A program made the translations under genes and the position numbers. 47,723 bases of DNA, from contig PMEM01000012.1 of NCBI GenBank assembly GCA_003155795.1, positions 1 to 47,723 on the forward strand, in the 5' to 3' direction. Below, in pieces: positions 1 to 7,577 of the stretch. A model generated the notes under the pieces. It did not search any database and was not told the origin of the DNA. It saw only the letters and a list, made by a program, of their open reading frames with translations. This stretch comes from Gemmatimonadota bacterium. Its GTDB lineage: Bacteria > Gemmatimonadota > Gemmatimonadetes > Gemmatimonadales > Gemmatimonadaceae. Position 1 is the first letter of the stretch; each line of letters starts with the position of its first letter.

Positions 1-15
1 CATTTCTATCCGTGC

Positions 16-66
16 TTGACAATCGCCATATGTCGCGCTTGACATATGTCAAATTGGGCATAATAT
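16..66 (+). promoter_or_regulatory. Promoter and palindromic operator of the HigBA-type module
   Basis: TTGACATATGTCAA at 39-52 is a perfect 14-bp palindrome whose left half is a consensus -35 (TTGACA, 39-44). TAATAT at 61-66 lies 16 bp further and fits a -10. GCTTGACA occurs at 14-21 and 37-44, and CATATGTC at 27-34 and 43-50, so a second, imperfect operator copy lies upstream. Toxin-antitoxin modules of this class are normally repressed by their own antitoxin; that this palindrome is the binding site is inferred. The toxin ATG at 73 is only 7 bp past the -10, so the mRNA may be leaderless. Confidence 0.6.
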
Positions 67-72
67 TACTAT

Positions 73-417
73 ATGACCCCCGGCGATAAGCCATTAGTCT
101 GGTTAGGCGGTGAGGTTAAGACACCTCCGCTCTCTTCCGCAGCACGCCTTGAAGCTGGCGGCCTGCTTCGCCGCCTGCAGCAGGGCGAGAAGCTCGGTAT
201 GCCACACTCGCGGCCAATGCCATCGATTGGGCGGCGCTGTCATGAACTGCGCGTTGTGGATGCCGACAGGACATGGCGCTTGATCTATCGTCTCGATCCC
301 GACGCGATCGTCATCGCCGACGTCTTCGCCAAAACCACGCCTCAAACCCCGACACGGACGATCGAGAGCTGCGCCAGGCGCCTCAACCTGTACGACGAGA
401 CCACGGAGAGAAGATGA
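73..417 (+). CDS. higB: RelE/ParE-superfamily toxin (HigB / phage Gp49-like)
   Basis: The 114-residue protein has the pattern of the phage-derived Gp49-like/HigB toxins: an N-terminal KPLVWLGGEVKTPP segment, LEAGGLLRRLQQGEKL, MPSIGRRCHELRV, WRLIYR and a C-terminal VFAKTTPQTP helix. Family members are ribosome-dependent mRNA endonucleases; activity here is inferred from similarity. The ATG at 73 is chosen because the family N-terminus begins just there. No Shine-Dalgarno is visible and the candidate -10 is immediately upstream. Its stop overlaps the start of the next gene (ATGA), in the toxin-first order typical of higBA. Confidence 0.88.
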   Translation: MTPGDKPLVWLGGEVKTPPLSSAARLEAGGLLRRLQQGEKLGMPHSRPMPSIGRRCHELRVVDADRTWRLIYRLDPDAIVIADVFAKTTPQTPTRTIESCARRLNLYDETTERR

Positions 418-740
418 CGATGGACGCCAAGAAGCGGAAGCGACTCGAAGCTGCGGGCTGGACGGTGGGCGACGCAAGGGACTTCCTGAAGCTGAGCCCC
501 GGCGAGGCCGCGCTTGTGGAGATGCGGATCGCGCTCAGTCGCTCTCTTCGCGAGCGACGCCTCGATGCCGGTCTTACTCAGATAGCATTAGCGAAACAAC
601 TCGGCTCGAGCCAATCGCGCGTGGCGAAACTCGAAGCGGGTGACGCAAGCGTTTCGTTGGAGTTGCTAATTCGCGCATTGCTTGCGATCGGAGCGAGTCG
701 GAGAGACGTTGCAAACGCGCTCGCTCGTCGCGTCGCCTGA
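414..740 (+). CDS. higA: XRE-family antitoxin (HigA-like)
   Basis: The 108-residue protein carries a Cro/C1-type helix-turn-helix in its second half (ALSRSLRERRLDAGLTQIALA followed by SQSRVAKLEAGD). The start at ATG 414 overlaps the toxin stop by 4 bp, as in coupled toxin-antitoxin pairs; an open frame reaching back to 273 is only the antisense-free extension through the toxin gene and is not used. It should neutralise the upstream toxin and repress the shared promoter through the palindrome at 39-52. An internal ATG at 420 is an alternative start. Confidence 0.87.
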   Translation: MTMDAKKRKRLEAAGWTVGDARDFLKLSPGEAALVEMRIALSRSLRERRLDAGLTQIALAKQLGSSQSRVAKLEAGDASVSLELLIRALLAIGASRRDVANALARRVA

Positions 741-760
741 TCGAGCGTGTGCGGGAGGGG

Positions 761-812
761 ATTTGGGTCAGGTCTTGCGCCGTGCGCGCACGGCGCAAGA
801 CCTGACCCAAAT
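761..812. repeat. Perfect 52-bp palindrome between convergent genes
   Basis: Every base from 761 to 812 pairs around the centre 786/787, giving 26-bp arms with no loop. It begins ATTTGGGTCAGGTCTTGCGC and ends with its complement. It lies 20 bp after the antitoxin stop and 4 bp before the stop of the convergent LVIVD gene, so it could terminate both. A typical U-run after the stem is missing on both strands. The GGGTCAGGTCTTGC core also recalls sequences around REP-associated (RAYT) transposases; that is memory, not a search. Confidence 0.75.
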
Positions 813-816
813 TCTA

Positions 817-2616
817 CTACTCAGTCGCTTTCGCTAGCGCCGTAATCGCCGCCGCCATCGACTTCACACGCGCAGAATCCTGCGCGCTGTTCACATCCTT
901 GTTCACCTGACTGGCCAACGTCTCGAGCGCGGCGCGGCGCTGCTGCCCGCTCTGCTTTTCCGCAGCGTTCAGTGCATTTGCAATTGCCGTCGTGCGCGCT
1001 ACAGCGAGACCGTTGTTGCGTACGAGCTGGTCGAGATAGGAGCGCACCACCGGGAATGCCGCCGGCCATACGATATGCGGCTGGCTCTGCGGATTGTACT
1101 GCGTCAGGTGCACGAGCTTCGCCGCTGCGATCTCGTTAGCCGATAGCTGATCGCTCGGCGTGAGTTCATAAATGTCGAATCCGCGATCGAGCTCGGACGA
1201 ATAGATCAGTCCGTTCCACCAGTATGCTCCCCACGATCCGCCAATGGTGCCGCCTGTACCGCGGCCACCCGCGGGCTTTGCTGCCGAATCTCCAAATGGC
1301 GGCAGGTCGATCGGTCCGCGGTCGTAGTATGCCAGCTCTTTCGGATGGTCAGGATCTGTGAAGTCAATCACGTCCACGCCGCCCTGGTACCACCCCTGTG
1401 CCATGATGTCGCGGCCAGGGACCGGGATCAATCCACCATTGTGTGAAACGCAGTTTTCCTGCACCGACTGGGCTGTTGGAATCTTGAAGTACGCGTGCTG
1501 TGTGAGCTTTCCCTTCGCATCGATTGTCAGCGTGGTGTTTCCACCCATTTGCATCATCGATGTCGCCTGGCACATCGGCCCCGTACCGCCGCCCCATTCA
1601 TCGGTGAACACGACGCGTTTACCATCGTTGCTGAATACAGCGGTGTGCCAGAGCGAGAAGTTCGTATCAGAGACCGCATCGAGCCGCACTGGCTTGAGCG
1701 GATTCGAAATGTCCACCATCAGGCCGTAGCTTGCGCACGCACCTGCAAGGAGGTTCATGGCTGGATACGCCGTGACGTCATGGCAGTTCCGCGGGCCGGT
1801 TGGCGGTGGTGCCTCTTCTCCGGCGGGACGCGCACGAGTTGGCCGGCCGGCCGCACGAGGCGCCGCACCGAGCCCGGTGAAAAGCCGCGCGCCTGCCACT
1901 ACATCGGACTGCTCGGGGTGCGCAAGCGGCACTCTGATGATGTCGAGCCGGTAGAGCGAGTTGTTTTCGTCTGCCGGATCTGTTCCGTTATTGCACCCGG
2001 CGAGTTCGGTGGCTGGACGCGCACCCTGGTTGCCCGAAACGTAGATGTAAATGACACCCTTGTCCTTGGGATCGGGAACGATCGTGTGAGTGTGCGACCC
2101 CTTGCACGTCTGCACGTTCTTGATGAGCCGCGGCGCAGCTGGATTGGATACGTCGTAGATGCGGACGCCGGCCATGTGGTCCTTTGGATCCTGCACGCCG
2201 CCCTTTGCGCAGTCGTTGCGATTTCCACGACCTTCCGCGGAGATGAAGAGCAGGTTGCCGTAAATCGATGGATCAGCCTGGGCGGTAATGCAAGAGACGA
2301 CTGCGGCCGTCTTCGGCGCGGCTGGGTTGCTCACATCCCAAACGGTGAACCCGGCGAAGTTGCCCTGATACACATAGTGGTTGCTGAACGCGAGATCCGA
2401 GTTGATGAACGTCAACCCGCGTGCCGTGTCGAACTCCGCCGGCTTTGGCGAGAACGAAACGAGCCGCATGTTCTCGGCAGCCACACCTGCATCCAGCCGA
2501 CCCGCCTTGAGGCCCGTGCGGGGATCATGCGTGCTGGGATATGTCTGTGCTGCCAGGATCGACGGGACCACGATCATGGGTGCGATGAGAGCGAAGATCC
2601 GGCGGGAGATCTGCAT
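817..2616 (-). CDS. Secreted LVIVD-repeat (beta-propeller-like) protein
   Basis: This 599-residue protein has a cleavable signal peptide (MQISRRIFALIAPMIVVPSILAAQ) and several blade-like repeats with the LVIVD signature: VWDVSNPAAP, IYDVSNPAAP, MVDISNPLKPV and VIDFTDPDHPKEL. Such repeats form surface or periplasmic beta-propellers of unknown biochemical role. A low-complexity Ala/Arg/Pro insert lies near residues 255-275 and an Ala-rich helical tail closes the protein. AGGAG stands just before ATG 2616. The gene starts 30 bp after the DUF305 gene and is probably cotranscribed with it. No catalytic motif is visible. Confidence 0.82.
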   Translation of the reverse strand: MQISRRIFALIAPMIVVPSILAAQTYPSTHDPRTGLKAGRLDAGVAAENMRLVSFSPKPAEFDTARGLTFINSDLAFSNHYVYQGNFAGFTVWDVSNPAAPKTAAVVSCITAQADPSIYGNLLFISAEGRGNRNDCAKGGVQDPKDHMAGVRIYDVSNPAAPRLIKNVQTCKGSHTHTIVPDPKDKGVIYIYVSGNQGARPATELAGCNNGTDPADENNSLYRLDIIRVPLAHPEQSDVVAGARLFTGLGAAPRAAGRPTRARPAGEEAPPPTGPRNCHDVTAYPAMNLLAGACASYGLMVDISNPLKPVRLDAVSDTNFSLWHTAVFSNDGKRVVFTDEWGGGTGPMCQATSMMQMGGNTTLTIDAKGKLTQHAYFKIPTAQSVQENCVSHNGGLIPVPGRDIMAQGWYQGGVDVIDFTDPDHPKELAYYDRGPIDLPPFGDSAAKPAGGRGTGGTIGGSWGAYWWNGLIYSSELDRGFDIYELTPSDQLSANEIAAAKLVHLTQYNPQSQPHIVWPAAFPVVRSYLDQLVRNNGLAVARTTAIANALNAAEKQSGQQRRAALETLASQVNKDVNSAQDSARVKSMAAAITALAKATE

Positions 2617-2646
2617 CAGGTAAGGCTCCTGGTGTTGTGTGAAGGG

Positions 2647-3267
2647 TTACTTGTCGGGCAGCGACAAAAGCATCTGGCGCATCGCGTTGATCTCGGCGGT
2701 CTGGACGGTGACGACGTCATTTGCAAACACGCTCACGTCCACGTCCTGTGCGGCCCCAGGGGTGGCGAAGAGATCATCCACCATCTTCAGCGCGCCCATG
2801 TGATGTTGCGTCATGAACGTGAGGTATGCACGGTCGAACGCGATACCGGTGGCTGCATCGAGCTCCTTGAGCTGCGCCGGCGTCAGCATGCCCGGCATGG
2901 TCACGGTGCGCCACGCCGCGGAGTCCGGTGCGAACTGTCCATTGCGCGTGAGCCACTCCTGCATGATCCGGATCTCCGCGACCTGTGACTGATCGATCTT
3001 GTCCGCGAGCCTTTGCACACGGGGATCGGACTGATGCGCGGCGGCCAGGCGCGACATGTAGACGGCCTGCCCGTGATGCGCGATCATCCCCTGCATGAAT
3101 TCGACATCATGCACGGTGTAGAGCGCGCCAGCGGGGATCGTGATGTGCCCCTGATCTCCCATGTTCATCCCCGCCATGGACCCTTGAGCCTGAGCAGAGG
3201 CGGCGGGCAGGGCAAGGGCCAATCCGAGGGGCAGGAGTGCGGAAGCGATGACGCGAGAGAAATTCAC
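2647..3267 (-). CDS. DUF305 family periplasmic protein
   Basis: The DUF305 pattern is clear: HDVEFMQGMIAHHGQAVYMS early and TFMTQHHMGALKMVDDL later, with the His-rich helices of the ferritin-like fold. GTG 3267 is preferred because it gives a compact signal peptide (VNFSRVIASALLPLGLALAL, cleavage near AQA); an in-frame ATG at 3324 would add 19 polar residues. The mature N-terminus is Met/His/Asp-rich (MAGMNMGDQGH). Some DUF305 members, such as CopM, bind copper or silver; the substrate here is not known. The gene leads a two-gene operon with the LVIVD protein and is divergent from the M20 peptidase gene. Confidence 0.84.
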   Translation of the reverse strand: MNFSRVIASALLPLGLALALPAASAQAQGSMAGMNMGDQGHITIPAGALYTVHDVEFMQGMIAHHGQAVYMSRLAAAHQSDPRVQRLADKIDQSQVAEIRIMQEWLTRNGQFAPDSAAWRTVTMPGMLTPAQLKELDAATGIAFDRAYLTFMTQHHMGALKMVDDLFATPGAAQDVDVSVFANDVVTVQTAEINAMRQMLLSLPDK

Positions 3268-3418
3268 AGGTCGGCGGGACTCACCGTGTGCGGGAAGAAT
3301 TGGCGAAAATCTAGTTGCATACATTGGGGCCGTGGTCCGTACCCAGTCAACCCCACCTCGACGATTCGTGGCATCACGTCTGGCGCGCCTCCAGCTCGGC
3401 CGGCATCATTCCTGTCCT

Positions 3419-4855
3419 ATGACCCTCCGAATCCAGGTCCGCGTGTTCGTGGCGCTCGCGTCCGCGGCAGCCCTCGCGCTCTCTCCAGCCGCCTCCGGGC
3501 AGCAGGCGGCGCTTACGCCGTATCAATCGCTCGGCCGCGATCTGCTGAAGCAACTGGTGGAGATAAACACCGAACATTCGATCGGCAGCACCACAAAAGC
3601 CGCCGAGGCGCTTGCAGTGCGGTTTCGCGATGCTGGTTTTCCGGCCGAGGACGTACAGATCGTCGGGCCCGACACCGGTAGCGACGCGAAGGACAAGAAT
3701 CTCATTGTCCGTTACCGTGGAAGCGGGAAGCGCGCGCCGATCCTGCTCATCGGTCATCTTGACGTCGTCGAAGCAAAACCATCGGACTGGGTGCTGGATC
3801 CGTTCAAATTGACCGAGCGTGACGGTCACTTCTACGGCCGCGGCACGCTCGACATGAAGAACGGTGACGCGAGTTGGGTTGCAGCGATGCTGCGCATGAG
3901 GCAGGAGCACAATGTCCCGGCCGGCGACATCATACTCGCGCTCACGGCGGGCGAGGAAGGTGGCGGTGGATACAACGGAATAGAGTGGTTGATCGCCAAC
4001 AAGCGCGCCATGATCCAGGCGCAGTACGTGCTCAACGCAGACGGTGGCGGAGGCGAGTTGCGCGATGGTAAACCAGTCGCGATGAATGTGCAGGCAGCCG
4101 AGAAGGTGTTTCACTCGTTGCGACTGACATCGCACAATCCCGGCGGTCACAGCTCGCTCCCACGCAAAGACAACGCGATTTACGAGCTCGCTTCAGCGCT
4201 GGGTCGAGTGGCCGCATACGAGTTTCCATTCGAGACGAACGATGTAACGCGTGCGTACTTCGCGCGGACCGCAGCGCTCGTGGCGCCGGATGTCGCCGCT
4301 GACATGCGAGCCGTTAGTGCGTCGGCGACGCCGGACAACGCGGCGGCTACCAGGCTCGCTGCGCTATCCGCGTACTACAACGCGCAACTCCGCACGACGT
4401 GTGTCGCTACGCTGATCCAGGGCGGACACGCGGCGAACGCACTGCCGCAGAGTGCGACGGCAACGGTCAACTGCCGCATGCTACCCGGCACAGATCCAGT
4501 GGACGTCGAGCGCGGGATCCGCGGTGTCGTGGCGGATACTGGCGTGCAGGTAACAGCAGCCGATGAAGCGAAACCGAGTCCCCCGTCTCCACTACCAGCG
4601 GCGCTCGAGCAAGTAATCGAGCGGGTTACTGCTTCGGTGTGGGCACCGATCCCGATCATTCCCAGCATGGAAACCGGCGCGACCGACGGGCTTTACCTCC
4701 GCAACACGGGAATGCCGGTATACGGCGTGAGCGGGCTGTTTGTGGACCCGAACAACGCAGCCGACACGCGCGCTCACGGATTGAACGAGCGCATCGGTGT
4801 GAAAGAGTTTTACGACCAGCTCGAGTTCACGTACAGGTTGCTGAAGGAGTTGTAA
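3419..4855 (+). CDS. M20/M25/M40-family metallopeptidase, exported
   Basis: The 478-residue protein has an N-terminal signal peptide and the full dizinc M20 pattern: GHLDVV (H113, D115), GRGTLDMKNG (D145), TAGEEG (E179-E180), NADGGGG (D208), and a C-terminal AHGLNERI histidine. A dimerisation-type insert with SHNPGGHSSLP follows in the middle. It probably hydrolyses peptides or acylated amino acids in the periplasm; the exact substrate cannot be read from the sequence. ATG 3419 is chosen because the signal peptide begins there, although the frame is open back to 3248 through the divergent promoter region. Confidence 0.88.
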   Translation: MTLRIQVRVFVALASAAALALSPAASGQQAALTPYQSLGRDLLKQLVEINTEHSIGSTTKAAEALAVRFRDAGFPAEDVQIVGPDTGSDAKDKNLIVRYRGSGKRAPILLIGHLDVVEAKPSDWVLDPFKLTERDGHFYGRGTLDMKNGDASWVAAMLRMRQEHNVPAGDIILALTAGEEGGGGYNGIEWLIANKRAMIQAQYVLNADGGGGELRDGKPVAMNVQAAEKVFHSLRLTSHNPGGHSSLPRKDNAIYELASALGRVAAYEFPFETNDVTRAYFARTAALVAPDVAADMRAVSASATPDNAAATRLAALSAYYNAQLRTTCVATLIQGGHAANALPQSATATVNCRMLPGTDPVDVERGIRGVVADTGVQVTAADEAKPSPPSPLPAALEQVIERVTASVWAPIPIIPSMETGATDGLYLRNTGMPVYGVSGLFVDPNNAADTRAHGLNERIGVKEFYDQLEFTYRLLKEL

Positions 4856-5047
4856 AGAGGTTGGTGAATTGCGGGTCGCTCGTGTCAGCCGGAAGAGCCG
4901 GCGCGATCCTTTGCGATCACCGCAAGGCGGTATGCGGCGCCAGTCTTGACATGCAAGATAGGTGGCCTCCCGAGCTTCTTCCTGGAGCGTATGCAGCAAG
5001 GAACAGTCGCTGGTAGCGCGGCAATCAGCCCCAGTCCAGATTTGCGA

Positions 5048-6721
5048 ATGCACAAGACTCCTCGCCTACCGTTCCCGACCCTGGCGCGCTGCGCCAGTGC
5101 CTTCGCCGCTGCCGGCTTGCTCATTTCGGCTTCCGCATGCGCGCAGAGCGCAGAGTCCCATGACGGCCCGCGTTTCGAGATCTCGTTTCCGGCATCCGCA
5201 CACTCAGGCCCGGTCACCGGACGCGTGTACGTCGCGATCAGTCGGCTCACAGATACCAGCGGCACGCCGATCCAGCGAACTGGCGAGACGGGCGATCCAC
5301 TTTTTGGCAAGAACGTCGAGAATCTCTCTCCGGGACAACACGCGATCATTGATGCAAGCGCGTTCGGTCATCCGATACAGAGTCTCAAGGATCTTCCGGC
5401 AGGAAAGTATCGCGTCGAACCGTTTGTGAATGTGTACACAAAGTTCGCGCGCGCTGATGGGCACACGGTCTGGTTGCACATGGATCAGTGGGAAGGGCAG
5501 AACTGGAAGAGATCGCCGGGTAACATGTACGGCGATCCGGTTGTCATATCGTTTGATCCGAACTCAACGAAGCCGATCTCGCTTGTTGCAGACAAGGTGA
5601 TCCCTCCGATCGCGATGCCTGCTGATAATGAGAACGTGAAGCACATCAAGTTTCAGAGCGCGATACTATCCAAATGGTGGGGACATCCGATCTATCTTGG
5701 CGCGACTGTGCTTCTGCCGCGTGATTACGACAAGCATCCTGACGTCAAGTATCCGGTGGTGTACGACGAAGGTCACTTTTCGCTCGCTGCACCCGCTGGA
5801 TTTGGGCGAACGACTGGTGCCGGAGCGGACTTCACCAGGTACTGGCTCGCAGATGGAACGCCGAGGGTGATACTTGTTACGCTGCAGCACCCGTCGCCGT
5901 ATTACGACGATTCGTACGGTGTGAACTCGGAGAACAACGGCCCGTACGGTGACGCAATTCAGAAGGAATTACTGCCCGAAGTCGAGACGAAGTTTCGTGT
6001 GAATCGCGAGTCATGGGCTCGTCTGCTGACTGGCGGATCGACTGGTGGGTGGATTTCGCTTGCGCATCAGGTGATGTATCCCGACACGTATGGTGGAACG
6101 TGGTCGTTGTGCCCGGACGGTGTCGATTTTCGGTATCATCAGATCGTCAACATCTATGATGATGCGAACGCGTACTGGGTTAACGGTGGCAGCTGGATGA
6201 AGCTGGAACGTCCCGATTCACGCAAGCCGGACGGCAACATAACGGCAATGATGAAGGACGAGAACTGGTATGAACTTGCGGTCGGCGACGACTCACGCTC
6301 TGGCGGACAGTGGGACATCTGGCAGGCGACGTATGGACCTGTTGGTGCGGATGGATATCCCGCTCCGATCTGGAACAAGAAGACTGGTGTCATCGACAAG
6401 AAAGTTGCGGCATACTGGAAGCAGAACTACGATCTGCGCAACATTCTGGAAACAAACTGGCCAACGCTTGGCCCCAAGCTCGCGAACAAGATCAACGTGT
6501 ACGTTGGTGACGCCGACACATACTACTTGAACATGGGCGTACGAATGCTCAACGGATTTCTGAGCAAGGCTACGAATCCCACACCGACGGGCGAGATTGT
6601 GCTTCAGCCAATGGCGCCGCATTGCTGGGGGCCGAGCATGGCGGAGTTGATTCCGAAGATGACGACGCACATGGACAAGTACGCGCCGGCGGGTGCGGAT
6701 CTGAAGACTTGGAGATACTGA
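5048..6721 (+). CDS. Exported esterase-like alpha/beta hydrolase
   Basis: The 557-residue protein has a signal peptide ending near SASACAQS; the Cys lacks a good lipobox. A beta-rich N-terminal domain of about 200 residues (FPASAHSGPVTGRVYVAIS) precedes an Esterase-D-like alpha/beta-hydrolase domain, where the nucleophile elbow GGSTGG places the serine at residue 331, followed by YPDTYGGTWSLCPDGVDF. A C-terminal PHCWGPSM segment may hold the catalytic His. The substrate is unknown. ATG 5048 is used because the signal peptide starts there. The 190 bp upstream show no gene. Its end overlaps the GDCCVxC gene. Confidence 0.78.
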   Translation: MHKTPRLPFPTLARCASAFAAAGLLISASACAQSAESHDGPRFEISFPASAHSGPVTGRVYVAISRLTDTSGTPIQRTGETGDPLFGKNVENLSPGQHAIIDASAFGHPIQSLKDLPAGKYRVEPFVNVYTKFARADGHTVWLHMDQWEGQNWKRSPGNMYGDPVVISFDPNSTKPISLVADKVIPPIAMPADNENVKHIKFQSAILSKWWGHPIYLGATVLLPRDYDKHPDVKYPVVYDEGHFSLAAPAGFGRTTGAGADFTRYWLADGTPRVILVTLQHPSPYYDDSYGVNSENNGPYGDAIQKELLPEVETKFRVNRESWARLLTGGSTGGWISLAHQVMYPDTYGGTWSLCPDGVDFRYHQIVNIYDDANAYWVNGGSWMKLERPDSRKPDGNITAMMKDENWYELAVGDDSRSGGQWDIWQATYGPVGADGYPAPIWNKKTGVIDKKVAAYWKQNYDLRNILETNWPTLGPKLANKINVYVGDADTYYLNMGVRMLNGFLSKATNPTPTGEIVLQPMAPHCWGPSMAELIPKMTTHMDKYAPAGADLKTWRY

Positions 6722-6939
6722 GTTCGTCGGTACTGACATGTCCGGAGTGCTCGCATGCGGAGACGCATGAGATGCCGACGGATAAGTGTGTGTTCCTTTA
6801 CGAATGTGCAGGCTGCGGCGCGCTGGTCAGGGCCAAGCCTGGCGACTGTTGCGTTTACTGCTCGTACGGATCAGTGCCGTGTACGTCGGTCCAGGAGACC
6901 GGGCGAGGGTGTTGCGGGAGCGGGGAGTCTGTGGAGTAG
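6709..6939 (+). CDS. GDCCVxC-domain Cys-rich small protein
   Basis: The recognisable part runs from LTCPECSHAETHEMPTDKC through YECAGCGALV to KPGDCCVYCSYGSVPC, the signature of the GDCCVxC (seleno)protein family; all relevant positions here are Cys codons. CxxC pairs suggest metal or redox chemistry, but function is unknown. Family members begin only a few residues before the first CxxC, so the 5' end must lie at the end of the esterase gene. TTG 6709 or CTG 6718 are the candidates and neither is certain. ATG 6622 would add 29 residues read out of frame from the esterase. Translational coupling is likely. Confidence 0.68.
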   Translation: MEILSSSVLTCPECSHAETHEMPTDKCVFLYECAGCGALVRAKPGDCCVYCSYGSVPCTSVQETGRGCCGSGESVE

Positions 6940-6997
6940 CGCACTTCTTGCTGAACAGCTCGCAGCGATTTCGTAACACGCTTAGCACTGGTAGGTG

Positions 6998-7498
6998 TTA
7001 CTCCGATGGTTCGTGCCGCTCTGTATTGAGAACTTCTGAAGCAAGCCGATCCAGGTTCTGCGCAGTCGCGGGTATCACGAACTCGGCGACGCGCTGCCAT
7101 TCTGCTTCCGAGTCAAAAATCTGACTCCAGCCAACGAGTGTCGCTGAACCTTGCGGCGAGAACGTGATCGTCATCTCGAAATCGTGATCGTATTCGATGT
7201 CTGGCAAGTGCTGGTCCAGATGCTTGATGACAATGCGGTCCGGTTCGTTCACTTCGATGAAGACATGCTTCATCGGAAAGTTGGTGCCGTCGGGGCCGTG
7301 CATTACGAATGACCATTCACCGCCGGGGCGCAGATTGAATTCGGTGATAGTATTTGTGAAACCATCCGGACCCCACCAGCGCGCGAGTCGCGATCGATCG
7401 CTGAATGCGCGGAACACACGGTGCGGTGATGCATCGATCACGAGGGACGCGACGGTCCCGCGTTTTGTAGGTGATTCGTGGATGTCGCTATCGCTCAT
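6998..7498 (-). CDS. SRPBCC / AHSA1-like protein
   Basis: The 166-residue protein has the START/Bet v1-like AHSA1 pattern: IDASPHRVFRAFSDRSRLARWWGPDGFT near the N-terminus, then RPGGEWSFVMHGPDG and VNEPDRIVIKH, ending in a helix with PATAQNLDRLASE. Such proteins have a hydrophobic ligand pocket, but their ligands are rarely known. The start ATG 7498 gives the usual family length; an open frame to 7654 would add an unrelated 52-residue tail. It is convergent with the GDCCVxC gene and lies 79 bp downstream of the ADOP permease gene on the same strand. Confidence 0.83.
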   Translation of the reverse strand: MSDSDIHESPTKRGTVASLVIDASPHRVFRAFSDRSRLARWWGPDGFTNTITEFNLRPGGEWSFVMHGPDGTNFPMKHVFIEVNEPDRIVIKHLDQHLPDIEYDHDFEMTITFSPQGSATLVGWSQIFDSEAEWQRVAEFVIPATAQNLDRLASEVLNTERHEPSE

Positions 7499-7577
7499 TG
7501 TTTGACGGTCGCCCCGAGTTGAGTTGGTACGAGCTGCCCGCATATATAGGTGCTGAATAATTTTGCGTGCGTCGGAT

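Noticed and set aside
1495-2988. Long plus-strand open frame of 497 codons
   Set aside because: It is antisense to the LVIVD and DUF305 genes, both with clear protein families, and its translation is Arg/His-rich with no domain.
6709-6939. Selenocysteine in the GDCCVxC protein
   Set aside because: No in-frame TGA interrupts the family region; the relevant positions are ordinary Cys codons.
6973-7001. GTAACAC/GTGTTAC inverted repeat between convergent genes as terminator
   Set aside because: Loop of 15 bases, no U-run, and one arm lies in the SRPBCC stop region.
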